Source: Lobosporangium transversale
Lineage: Eukaryota > Mortierellomycota > Mortierellomycetes > Mortierellales > Mortierellaceae
Reading direction: 5' to 3'
Assembly: GCF_002105155.1 (NCBI RefSeq)
Contig: NW_019028980.1
Location: forward strand, 868,001 to 932,000
Length of the DNA: 64,000 nucleotides
How positions within the stretch are numbered: the stretch's first letter is position 1; the number at the start of each line of letters is the position of its first letter. A program made the position numbers and the translations under genes. The notes under the pieces were generated by a model. That model did not search any database. It had not been told where the DNA came from and saw only the letters and a list, made by a program, of their open reading frames with translations. Below, in pieces: positions 12,239 through 21,907 of this stretch.

Positions 12239-13907
12239 TCACCAAAAAATAGATATAGCCATGTGTCGATGTACGATGTCAACGGACAGATTGAGAAAGG
12301 AAGAGGATAATAACGCAAGCATCTGCTCTCATATTCCATTTAACATAGAGAGTAGCCGTGAAACAATGTAAATGCAATTAACTATGAATAATGAAGGTGA
12401 GACGAGAAAAAAAAAAAAAAAAAAAAAAAAAAGAAGACCTTCCTAGATCTGAAATCGCTCATGCTTCCCACATGTCTGCAATATCTTATCCAAATATGAA
12501 TTCCAAGGCCACACAAATCAAATAAACAATACATGATAAATAAGAGATCTTCCGAAGATAGGCTTACCTCTGTTATATGGAATGACACATATATCCATGT
12601 CAATAATTAGCCGTACATCAAGAAGCATTTCATTCGATATCAAACAGTCGAGATGATTAATTTGAAATGCGAGAGATTCATCATTGTTGTTGATATCAGG
12701 AGAGGAAGAAGAAATAAAATAAAATAAAATAAAAGAATAATGAGCTGACATTATTCAATTATTCAGGCATAATCAAATGGGTCCACTACAATAACTAAGA
12801 GACAAACAATGGCTTACCCACAAAATGATTTAAGCATAGCTGATAGTAATAAAAACAAAATAGAAAGTCAATGGAGAAAATAGGGAACGTTAGCTCAAGA
12901 CTATTTTGCATTGCATAGAGAATGGAGATGTGATTGATCTTCCTGAAACGCGTCCTTTTATCCTTTTGATTAAAGTCAAGTCATCGAGCACACTAAAGAA
13001 CCGAAGCTTCTTTTGCATGTCTGACGTACAAGACTTTAAGAATTGCATAGAATAGTGATCCAAGGGGCCCGTTCAGCACACCTACCTGAATAGTCAAAGC
13101 AGTCTATAATGTTCGAGAAGTGGAAGGACAGTAGAACGTATAGTTAGAATCAGCATGCGCGGTTAGCTCCGTTCAGACAACAAATGGTATCGAGTGTTTC
13201 CTTCACATTTGTATGGCCAAATAATGTAACACTAAAGTCCAACTGTTCCTCCTCCTCTTAAAATGCCTTGCAGGCAGGGTATTTTCAGTTCTTCATGTCA
13301 TTTACAATGAAGCAGCTGATTAACATCCCTTCCCCATGTTCCTCATGCCATGTGTCAAAAAAAAAGAAGGTTTATCTTTTTTCTTCAGATTCACTTTTGC
13401 ATTGAAACTCAGAGACTAAACAGGCAGATGCGTGAATGTTTGTGCGTGTGAGGAAAGGTGCATGTGCAGGGTTGGAAGGGGTCCTTATTCCTACTATGGA
13501 TCTAAAAAAAACAGAAGGATCTGTTTATCCAATCGCTTTCCAAACACCTAAAGAGGGGTGGCAAGGTGGCGGCGAAGATGAAGAGGAATAGGAAATCGAA
13601 AGGGTTGATGGATGCGGAATTGTAGTTGAATAGGATAAAATAATCCTTAGTTCTTTTCACACAGACACACAAATGAACGCCATGGAATAGAACGGGAGGA
13701 ACAAACAGGAGTGGCTGATATCCATCATAGTTGCCTCGAATGTCATACCTTGCCAACACCTCCGTCCTATAGACGTTAAAAAAGAAAGTATCCAGCGATA
13801 CATAACAATGTTAGGATTGTTTACCAAAAGACCATTTCATTCATTACAATGCGTCAAACGAATTGACAATGACTTACTCCGAGAACGACAAGCTTGTAGA
13901 GCATCAT
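11359..13907 (-). CDS. ras2: Ras2/RasB-type small GTPase, gene with microexons
   Basis: A membrane-attached GTP/GDP switch. Exons, in transcript order: 13907-13878, 13766-13749, 13103-13086, 12839-12818, 12569-12568, 12079-11952, 11704-11359; sum 564 nt, 187 residues. The N-terminus [10 protein letters not shown], then DGGVGK, then TALTIQ and LCLNHFV come from separate small exons. They rebuild the P-loop GDGGVGKTAL and lead into [12 protein letters not shown] (switch I), DTAGQEEY (switch II), NKCD and ETSAK. Switch I and the run [20 protein letters not shown] match the filamentous-fungal RasB/Ras2 class rather than Ras1. The tail has a polybasic patch (KKPTKKKSK) and a CTIL CAAX box; terminal Leu suggests geranylgeranylation (inference). 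The 2-nt exon is deduced from frame and conservation. Identity is firm; the microexon structure awaits transcript evidence. Confidence 0.92.
12568..12569 (-). other. Predicted 2-nt microexon (AG) of the Ras-type gene
   Basis: On the minus strand the sequence reads ATATAACAG, then AG, then GTAAGCC. Exon 4 ends GTG-G with donor GTAAGCC, and exon 6 begins ACA-TAT-GAT after TTATTAG. Joining exons 4 and 6 directly gives GTG GAC ATA TGA, a stop. Inserting AG gives GTG GAG ACA TAT, the V-E-T-Y expected before [10 protein letters not shown] in RasB proteins. No other donor or acceptor I could find restores the frame with the conserved residues. Confidence 0.65.
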
Positions 13908-15810
13908 CCTGATTATTTATTTATTATTTTTTATTTTTTTTTTCCCTGATTTCTGTAAAAGAAATGGCGTCGAGATTACTATTTTAAATTTTTACTTTTG
14001 TTCGATACAGGAAGGTAGAGAGAGAAGGTGTATTTGCAACTTGAAAAAGAAAAAAATATGCGAAGGAAACAAAGGGGGAGGAGGAAGGACTTGATGAAGC
14101 TAGATGCAGTGAATAAGTTGTTGGTTGCTTAATATTATAATTTGCACGATGCGAGTAATACACAGGAAGAGAATAAAGGATGGAAGTAAAAAAAAAAAAG
14201 AAAGAAAAGAAAAAAGGAAAGAAGAAGGAAAGAAAGAAACAGAAAAAGAGGAAAAAAGAAGCTTTCCACCCTTGCCAGCAAAGCCTTGATGTCGCTGTTG
14301 TCACTGCTGTTGTTAGACTGAAGCCAAACCTTAACCTTCCAAACTTGTCTTTCACTCTCTCCTTGAGAAGCAAAGCAGAAAAAAAAAAAATGCAAGCTCT
14401 TTTTATTCATAGCAATGGTGTAGGGATATATTCAGTCATGTAGAAATATAGATTTTGAATGTAGGCTATCTTAAAAAAAAATACTTGAGCATTGGACTGC
14501 ATTGCAGGTCTTTTTTACCTGAAATAATACTTATAGCTTCAGCGGCATGGTGTATTTAAATAAAAAAAAAAAAAGAAAGAGAGAAAAAGAATCTATTGTA
14601 CTCAATAAAGGATTGAATAAAATGTCCTAGAACCATCTTAGTAACATTTTGAGCCTCAAATGGGAATTTGTAGATTGAACGAGCTGTTCCGCCTGGGCCA
14701 GTCAGCCCTTCAGTCCTTCAGCCTTTTTATGTCCTTGTTTACGTTTACAAAAGGACTATGTTTCCGCTTTTGTGAGTCTAAAATCCTGTTGGTCCTTGGT
14801 CCGCATGCTCCCCTCACTAAACTTGAGTCTTTTCCCGCGTCACTCCGATGGTTCTTTCAAAAACACGACATCACATTAGAAATGCTGTGCTACTCAAAAA
14901 AAAAAAAAAAAAAAAAAAAAGGGCATAGAGTAAGATAGTGTGAGAAACACACTTCTCTTGCACAAGATAAAAACCCCGCAACAAGACCCAGAAGCAATGA
15001 CTGACACTGAAGGAAAAGGGAAGGACGAGGCTGATTCCCACATGAACTGTGCAAAGGATGCAAAGGATGCACACGCTTTTGGTGGTATCATTCCCCTTTG
15101 TTCTTTTATCTCTGCTTTTTTTGAGTTTGTGCAACTGTTTAATGCAAAACCCTTTTTTTTCTTTTTTTTATGCTTCCCTTCCTTCTCTGTTATGCAGCTT
15201 GAGCTTTGTGCTTTGGGCACATTTGTAACGAAGCAAAGTATAGGAAGGAAGTACGAAAGGCTCGACAAAAGGAACGACATCGGATGTTACCTTTTTTGTT
15301 GAAGTTGTTTTTGTCCGCTTCCTACTTCACATTCTGTAGATTCACGGATGAGCAAAAGGCTTGGCGCACCTCCCTAGTTTATCTCTATGCATATTTTTTC
15401 TACTTTTCTCTAAAAAAAAGAAAAAAGTATAAAAGGTAATGACAATAACGCTCACCATTACTTAATATCACTAAAGAGTGGCATGGTAAACCGAGCGGGA
15501 ACAATAAAAGTACATCACGCAGCACTCAACAAACAAACATATCACAAAAAACGTGTTCCATTTCTTACAATATACCGCAACTATCAGGTAGATACCAAAA
15601 GAAAAAAAAAAAAAACAAGCGAAACGAACATGGTCCTTGCACATCCAACTTTTGCATGACTCCCAAGAAAAAGCGGGAGAATAGAAAACAGATGGGATCA
15701 CCAAGGCGGGAAGGAGAAAAAAAAATCTGGTGCCAAAACACGAATAACGATGCGTGTTGCTTACATGCTATCACCTATCCATGCAAGCCTGCATGATGTT
15801 TGCTTATGTG
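13908..15810. other. Intergenic region upstream of the Ras-type gene
   Basis: No supported gene. It begins with the Ras leader, then holds AT-rich DNA with Lys- or Phe-rich translations of A/T runs (14186-14260, 14564-14590, 14897-14920). A short open frame with ATG at 14997 (hydrophilic, then Phe-rich) ends at 15302 and cannot be supported as a gene. Confidence 0.4.
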
Positions 15811-15890
15811 GACGAAAACATGCGACATGCACAGGACGAAAACATGCGACATGCACAGGACGAAAACATGCGACATGCACAGGACAAAAA
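15811..15890 (+). repeat. 24-bp tandem repeat, three units
   Basis: Three exact copies of a 24-bp unit (GACGAAAACATGCGACATGC followed by ACAG) at 15811-15834, 15835-15858 and 15859-15882, then a partial fourth (GACAAAAA). The unit contains two ACATGC words. The open frame through it has no start context or domain. Confidence 0.9.
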
Positions 15891-16222
15891 TAGGCTTTCG
15901 TATTCTCATGGTCGATCGCAAAACCTGTCTAGCCATTCTTATGAAGCCTTATGAAGCTAGTATGCTTCGGGAGGATAACAATATCTTTTCGTACAACAAC
16001 AAGCAGTAACTATCAAGACGAGGACCGTCTAGTGCTCAGACTCTTATGTTTTTTTTTTTTTTTTTTTTTTTTTTTTTGTTGTTGCAAGTGGCCAATCCAC
16101 AGCAAGAGAAGGGATCGGCAATGTGATACACACCCAGATACACCAAGGCTAAGTCGTCTCACTTGACAACTCCATTGTTTAACGGGGCACAGCATGCAGT
16201 CGATCCTTTTGTTTTGGTTTGA

Positions 16223-16228
<6 letters not shown>

Positions 16229-16254
<26 letters not shown>
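16229..16254. repeat. (TA)n microsatellite
   Basis: Thirteen TA dinucleotides in a row. The surrounding 15891-16757 is otherwise intergenic, with T-runs at about 16050-16077 and 16377-16400 and no supported gene. Confidence 0.9.
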
Positions 16255-16757
16255 AACATATCCAGCTTTACTTTTTAAGTAAACACTTTTTTCACAAAAG
16301 AAAATAAGCTTGGGCAAAAGCAGACGTATAAGGGTTCTGTATTGGCATCTCTCGACCATGGACCTTGCTACCGCATTTTTTTTTTTTTTTTTTTTTTTTT
16401 ACATCCTTCATCTTTGATTCATTATGCATATCACCGCAATGCGTTGAATGCCTTTATACTTCATAACCCTTTTGCCAAAGTAAAGAAAAGCGAAATGGAG
16501 GGGTCATGTCTGAAATTAGTGACCCATGTATTTTTTTTACGCGATTTCTCGTCTCCCCTTTCTCTCAACCCCTTGGTTCGGGGACATGTTATTTTGACTT
16601 AATTTGAACATTTTCGTCAAATCGAACATTGCTTTCATACATTTTTCTGCAACAACATTAATGGCATATCACGAATATAAAGACCCTTGGGCTTTATTTC
16701 ATGGTACATTTATTACAACGCTTCACAGTACTTGAATACATCTGAGTTTTTCCTTTC

Positions 16758-18729
16758 TTACAAGCTTGATAAAAGACCTTTAGGAACCTTGACCTTGTAA
16801 CTAAGAAGCATCTGACCATATGACTTGCCTTGACGATCCAAGTTCAGTGAACTCAAGCCTCCTCCTCCCAAGCTACGCGTCAAGACAAAATTCAAAGCAT
16901 GGATACCCGGGAGCTCATAACGTGCTACTTTGCCTTGTGCAAGGTGTGCCATGTACTCCTTGACAGACTCGGCTGTCAATTGTTGATTGATATATGGGAA
17001 GAACTTGGGGTCACGAGCAATGACACCAATATTGGCAGTATCACCCTTATCACCACTTCGTGCATAAGCAATACGGATAAGCGGGACAATTACGGTTTCC
17101 TCGCTTGAATTCGTTGGTGGCAAAGGCGCAACAGGGAGAGCGGGAGGGTACTCGTTCTTGGCATTCGTAGGCGCAGTAAATTTGACTGTCTTTGTGATCT
17201 GCTTGTCACCGCTGCCGATAGTCAACAGTGCTGGAACAGCTTCTTTGGGAGCCAAGACCGAATAGTGGGTCATGTTGGGGCTTGGATGAGGACGACCGGC
17301 TCCACCACCTGTTATACCAGGAGCATTACCAGTTGCGCTTGGTGCGAGTTCAACTGCAAGGAGGAGTAATCCGTGCTTTTCAGGGTGGACGGCTGTGATT
17401 CTGCAGCATACCTCGCGAGCATCTTGTGCAGTCGAGTGGGGTCTAGAACCCAGGAAGAGGTCTATTTTAGTACACACAGTCCTGAACAGAAGCTGCATAT
17501 GAAAACACAAACATATTGAACTCCTGCTATTTACCCATAAGTTGACTCTGCACCAAGAGCCTCAACGCGTACCGCAGTAAAGTCCTCAATACCAAATCGC
17601 TCAAGATTCTTTTTGCCACGCTTCACGACAGCATCTCCTACAGCGAGCGCCTAAGAATATATATCCAGTAGTGAGTGGATTGGTTAAGTTCTTTATGCTT
17701 TCATACCCTGCGCAGTGCGTGATAGTGATGTGGTGTTGGATAACTCACCTTGCGTCTTGCATCAATACCACCAATCCAAAGATCTGCTGTGATCTTGTAG
17801 CCATCAACATAGACTCCAGAGCACTTAAGATAGGGAGTCGGGGGCCTACCCTTAGCTCCAGTGACCAAGACACGGTCCTTACCGACTTGGCTGAGCTTGA
17901 CGTCCCGGAGGTCGAGAATGACGTCGGGAAGGATGTATGATCCAGGATCCAAAACCTCATAGACCAATTGCTCCGCCACTGTGGCCACGGTTACCAGTCC
18001 TCCTGTCTCAGCTGGCTTCGTGATCACAAAGTCGCCATTAGCATGACACTCAGCGATAGGGAATCCCATGTTAGCCCATCCTCCATGAGGAGAATTGGCG
18101 CTGAGCTCCCAGTCCGTAAAGTTACCACCAGTGGTATGGCATCCGCACTCGATGATATGTCCAGCCAAAGAGGCAGCCGCCATTTGGTCCCAGTCCTTGA
18201 GCGGATCCCATTTGAACTCGTGAAGTAAGGGCCCCAGTACCAGTGCACTGTCGACAACGCGTCCCGTGACCACGATCGATGCACCAGCGTCGAGCGCCTC
18301 CGCAATAGGTATAGCGCCCAAATAAGCATTCAACGACAATTTCTTCTTGTCGGATCCTGGATATCGATCCACTTCATCCTTATTACCAGTGATATAGTTG
18401 AATGGTAAAAGCTCTCCCTTTGCGCTCATTTCTTCGGATCGCTCGTGAAGATCATCTCCAGTGACAGCTGCAACAACCAGGCCCTCAATACCGTTTTCCT
18501 TGGCAATAGTCTCAATCGCTTCCTTGAGTGCTAGTGGGGCAAGTCCACCAGCATTGGTGATGACCTTAGTACCATTCGCGACGATGTCTTCAACTAATCT
18601 CTTCCAAACAAACGTGATAAAATCTCCAACATATCCTCCTGGGCCAGCACGGCTCTCCTTCTTGGACTTGCCACCCGAGCTGCGGTGGCGCGCGAGCAAG
18701 CCCATAGTTACCTCTTTTTTTAGCCGATG

Positions 18730-18761
<32 letters not shown>

Positions 18762-18957
18762 ATATTATTTTAAGAATGCACACATGGGATCTGAAAAGAA
18801 AAGCGCTATCATATCCGCTCTCCTTACCAGCCAAATAATCTGCAACGAGATAATCAAGATTTTTGCCCTCCAGTTCAACCAACTGAGCGGCACTGCTAAC
18901 CGAGTCACCCCAGAATGCTGACCAAGAACCCAATCTTACAACCTTCTCTGGCGCCAT
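16758..18957 (-). CDS. AtuA-family (DUF1446, acyclic terpene utilisation-like) protein
   Basis: Exons in transcript order: 18957-18828, 18713-17749, 17650-17535, 17481-16758; 1935 nt, 644 residues. The start ATG gives MAPEKVVRLGSWSAFWGDS. Residues about 5-460 form the AtuA domain, with the landmarks GDFITFVWKRL, NAGGLAPLAL, VVTGRVVDSALVLGPL and ECGCHTTGGNFTDW. The C-terminal part (about 485-640) has IAYARSGDKGDTANIGV, typical of the AtuA C-terminal domain. Bacterial AtuA is required for acyclic terpene (citronellol/geraniol) breakdown, but the reaction is not established and fungal homologues are uncharacterised; a role in isoprenoid or branched-acid catabolism is inference. No signal peptide is seen. 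Intron 1 is 114 nt and readable in frame. The acceptor of the last intron (17482) was chosen because the nearer one at 17461-17464 breaks the frame. Confidence 0.88.
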
Positions 18958-19938
18958 TATGATGCTATATTGAATGAGAAAAAGAAATGGAATGAAATGA
19001 AAAAGAAATAGAGAATTAAGAAGAGATGTTTTGCAATATAGAAAGTGTGGAGAAAAGGCATGAAATTTATATACTTGCCAAATTTCCATGGGGTCACAAG
19101 AAAATCTGTTCACTTTAGCTGAATACTTCATCTGCTACTAAGGGCCCGTGAGCATGCCTGTTTAATGGTATTGAGCCGAGAAACCTGTCTTTCCATGGCT
19201 GGTATAAGCTACGAGGCTCTTTCTTCAGCGATACCAGCCGATTTTTGCTTCTGGCGCTTCACAGTGAAAAGATGGATTGTTTTTTTGATCTGTGCGACTT
19301 TTCCGATCCTCCACATCATCATAATTATCATAACACAAGGGTTTTTTTTGACATTAGAAAGAATTCTTCACCACTCTGCAGTCTCTTCCTCATTTACAGT
19401 GTAGTCATCCTTTTGCTCCTTTTCTTTTATTTCTCTAGTTGGCAATGGAATCAAAAGTTCTTTCTGTTTGTTTGCTTCACTATTTTTGAGAAGACAGTGT
19501 GCCAGTAGATGACTATTTCAACATGGAAAATTTAAGGAATCTTAAACACACTACGGATGTAACACAGCACTAGCTTTTGTGCTTTGGGGGTTAGATCCAA
19601 GGGAGAAAGAACCGACTTTGGAGCATCATTTGAATCATTGAATGACTTTGACCAAAGAAGTATTTGGTGCTGAGAAATGGTAATATGAGTGAGCATAGAC
19701 GCGTTTTTTTTATGTTTCCAAGTGCGTGGATTGAGTCATGCTTCGACAAAGACGCGCGATTTCTTTACTGGCATCTGCGATATTGTCAATAATATAGGCT
19801 CCATCTCACATAAATAAGTTATTCTACATCCAGCTGCCTTTCATGTCAAAACTTTCTTTCTTTAGGATGGATTTAGCTACCCCATGATAATTACTCATTC
19901 ATCCTTAATGTTCATGAGCTGTTTAGAGTCAAGCTTTC

Positions 19939-19969
<31 letters not shown>

Positions 19970-20146
19970 AAAAACGTTGAATCCAGAGCAAGTATGGTTG
20001 AATGAGCACGTGGTCTCACTTTGGCAGTTAAGAGCAGAGCATCCAAAGCAAATTAGGACTATCCGCTCTGGTTCTCCTTTCTCGATTATTCAGTCTCTCA
20101 ACATTGACAATCATCGACCTTTTAGCGATCTTTACATATACATAAA
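18958..20146. other. Divergent intergenic region between the AtuA-like and bZIP genes
   Basis: No supported gene. A poly(A) tract with scattered G lies at 19939-19974. A CACGTG E-box lies at 20008-20013, next to a 3-codon open frame (ATG 19994, stop 20003-20005), about 140 bp before the bZIP start. The leader at 20060-20130 is pyrimidine-rich. Confidence 0.45.
20008..20013. promoter_or_regulatory. CACGTG E-box upstream of the sulfur-type bZIP gene
   Basis: GCACGTGG sits 134 bp before the ATG. In yeast CACGTG is the core bound by Cbf1 with Met4, the protein family to which the downstream gene belongs, so autoregulation is conceivable. The motif alone is short and could be chance. Confidence 0.3.
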
Positions 20147-20794
20147 ATGTCTGATAATCCTTTTCTTGCTCTTATCGAGGGCCTCAATACTGATGACTCA
20201 ACAGTTGCCACTACTACACCTGAAGACTATGCTGCGGAATTATCGCTCTGGACCAATGCAGAATTCACATTTGACATCCCACCTGGGTTAGGTGTCTTCG
20301 AGACTGATTCTGGTTTTGAAGATCCCGCTGTAATCAATACTGTCTCTTATTTTGGTGGCCAGGACCAGTTACTACTCCAACATCAACAATCACAGCAGCA
20401 GCAGCAACAGCATGATCCTATGCTAGGACACATGCATAATGACCAATCTCGACAGATCCAGACTACATCGCCATCAACTTTAGACATTTTCAATCTCACA
20501 ACATCGCAAGGTAAATTTAGTTGAAAAAAGGCTGGAAAAACAAAGAGGTTGCGAGATGGATGCAGAATGATTCAAAGCGAACATTGAACAGACATCTGAT
20601 AATACACTTTCTTTTTTCCTGGTCATGGTTATGGAATATGAATGTCTATAGAGTTTAGACCACTATCACTCTTGGAGCGTAGTCGTCAACGTAATCCAGT
20701 AAATGGGGATAGGTCTGATTGCCAGCAGCAGCAGAAGGAAGGAGAAGAAAAGCAGGCATCAGAACCAGGGGCAAGGCAATTGGCGATTAAAGAT

Positions 20795-20837
<43 letters not shown>

Positions 20838-21232
20838 TTAGTATCACAGAAACAACAGACCAAAAACCATTGCGGAGTGATAACACTTCCTCTGTTTCAA
20901 CCTCAGTCTTAGACACTTCTGTCCAAGAAATATCAAAGGATGAAGCCCTCTCAAACATGTCCAAACTGACACCAGAAGAGGATAAAAGACGACGTAACAC
21001 AGTCGCATCCGCACGCTTCCGACTAAAAAAGAAGCTTCGTGAACAAGTTTTGGAACAAACAGCGCTTGAACAGACAACTCGTGCAGAGAAGCTGGAAGCT
21101 CATGTTCGGGAGTTGGAAATGGAGGTGCGTTGGTTGCGTGGCTTAATTGTAGAGAAGGATTCGAGGCTTCATGAGGCCACAGTTAGTTTGTACGATACCA
21201 ACAAGCGGGTGCGGCTAGATGAATCGGATTAA
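20147..21232 (+). CDS. bZIP transcription factor, CYS3/MetR/Met4-like
   Basis: Two exons, 20147-20510 and 20652-21232, joined G|AG to give 314 residues. The N-terminal 120 residues are acidic and Gln-rich (activation-type), the middle is low complexity with an Asn-Ser repeat encoded by an AGCAAC array (about 20795-20838), and the C-terminal 90 residues hold the bZIP. The basic region KRRRNTVASARFRLKKKLRE has the Asn-x7-Arg spacing and closely matches the sulfur-regulator class (CYS3 of Neurospora, MetR of Aspergillus). It is followed by a short leucine zipper with VRWLRGLIVEKD. The expected role is nuclear activation of sulfur-amino-acid genes; this is inferred from the class, and binding specificity could differ. 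No homeodomain or other extra domain is seen. Confidence 0.88.
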
Positions 21233-21907
21233 CAATGAACAAATTCGCACATGCACAGTGCACATAGGGCATGTCAAGTCGCTATTGTCGTTGTTATAAT
21301 AGCAAACGATTGTAATGAAAAAGGTTTATGTAAGACATGCAATCGTTATTGTAAATAGCTGTTTAAAATATATACACACACACATATAATTATCTCATAT
21401 TTTATTTCTGGAGAAACGTCCTAATGATATTGTGACATTGTCCACGAGACTAAAACTAATGTGTTTGTTTGCACACGCCGGATCTAGAATCTCAAAGCGA
21501 CGAATGCAATTGTGCATTTGCATGGACTCATTTTAATGATCATGTCTGTCTATGGCTTCGGATGCTCGGGCCAGGTTAACAATCCAGGAAAGAATATTTT
21601 TCCGGTGAGAGGGGAAGGAAATTACGACTGGTAATTAGTCACTCATTACAAATACAGGTAAAAAACTCCGCTCTCAAGGTTTAGCTGCATTTGTCCTTTT
21701 AATTGCGTAGAGGTTGTTTATGGAGGATGGATGGTTGTGGGTGCGGTAAATGTATACCTGTTTTATGGGGATAAACATTTTGTTCTACTTGTTCTTTTCT
21801 TCTTTTCTTCATTCTCATTCTATCATTTTTCCCTTGCTCGCACGCCATTTGCTGCTTTTGCGCACAGTCTTTAATTCACCACCCTTCTTGACACACTACT
21901 ACATACT
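21233..21907. other. Intergenic region between the bZIP and PX-like genes
   Basis: Contains a short CA/TA run (21369-21390) and, near 21780-21900, a CT-rich leader before the next ATG. No gene seen. Confidence 0.5.

Noticed and set aside
14180-14443. Lys-rich frame upstream of the Ras-type gene
   Set aside because: Product of an AAAG-rich stretch; not supported as coding.
15811-15890. CRISPR-like array
   Set aside because: Units are directly adjacent without spacers and the genome is fungal.
17461-17464. TTTTAG on the plus strand, read as CTAAAATAG on the minus strand, as acceptor for the last AtuA-like exon
   Set aside because: Using it puts the last exon out of frame and creates a stop; the acceptor at 17482 keeps frame through the conserved C-terminal domain.
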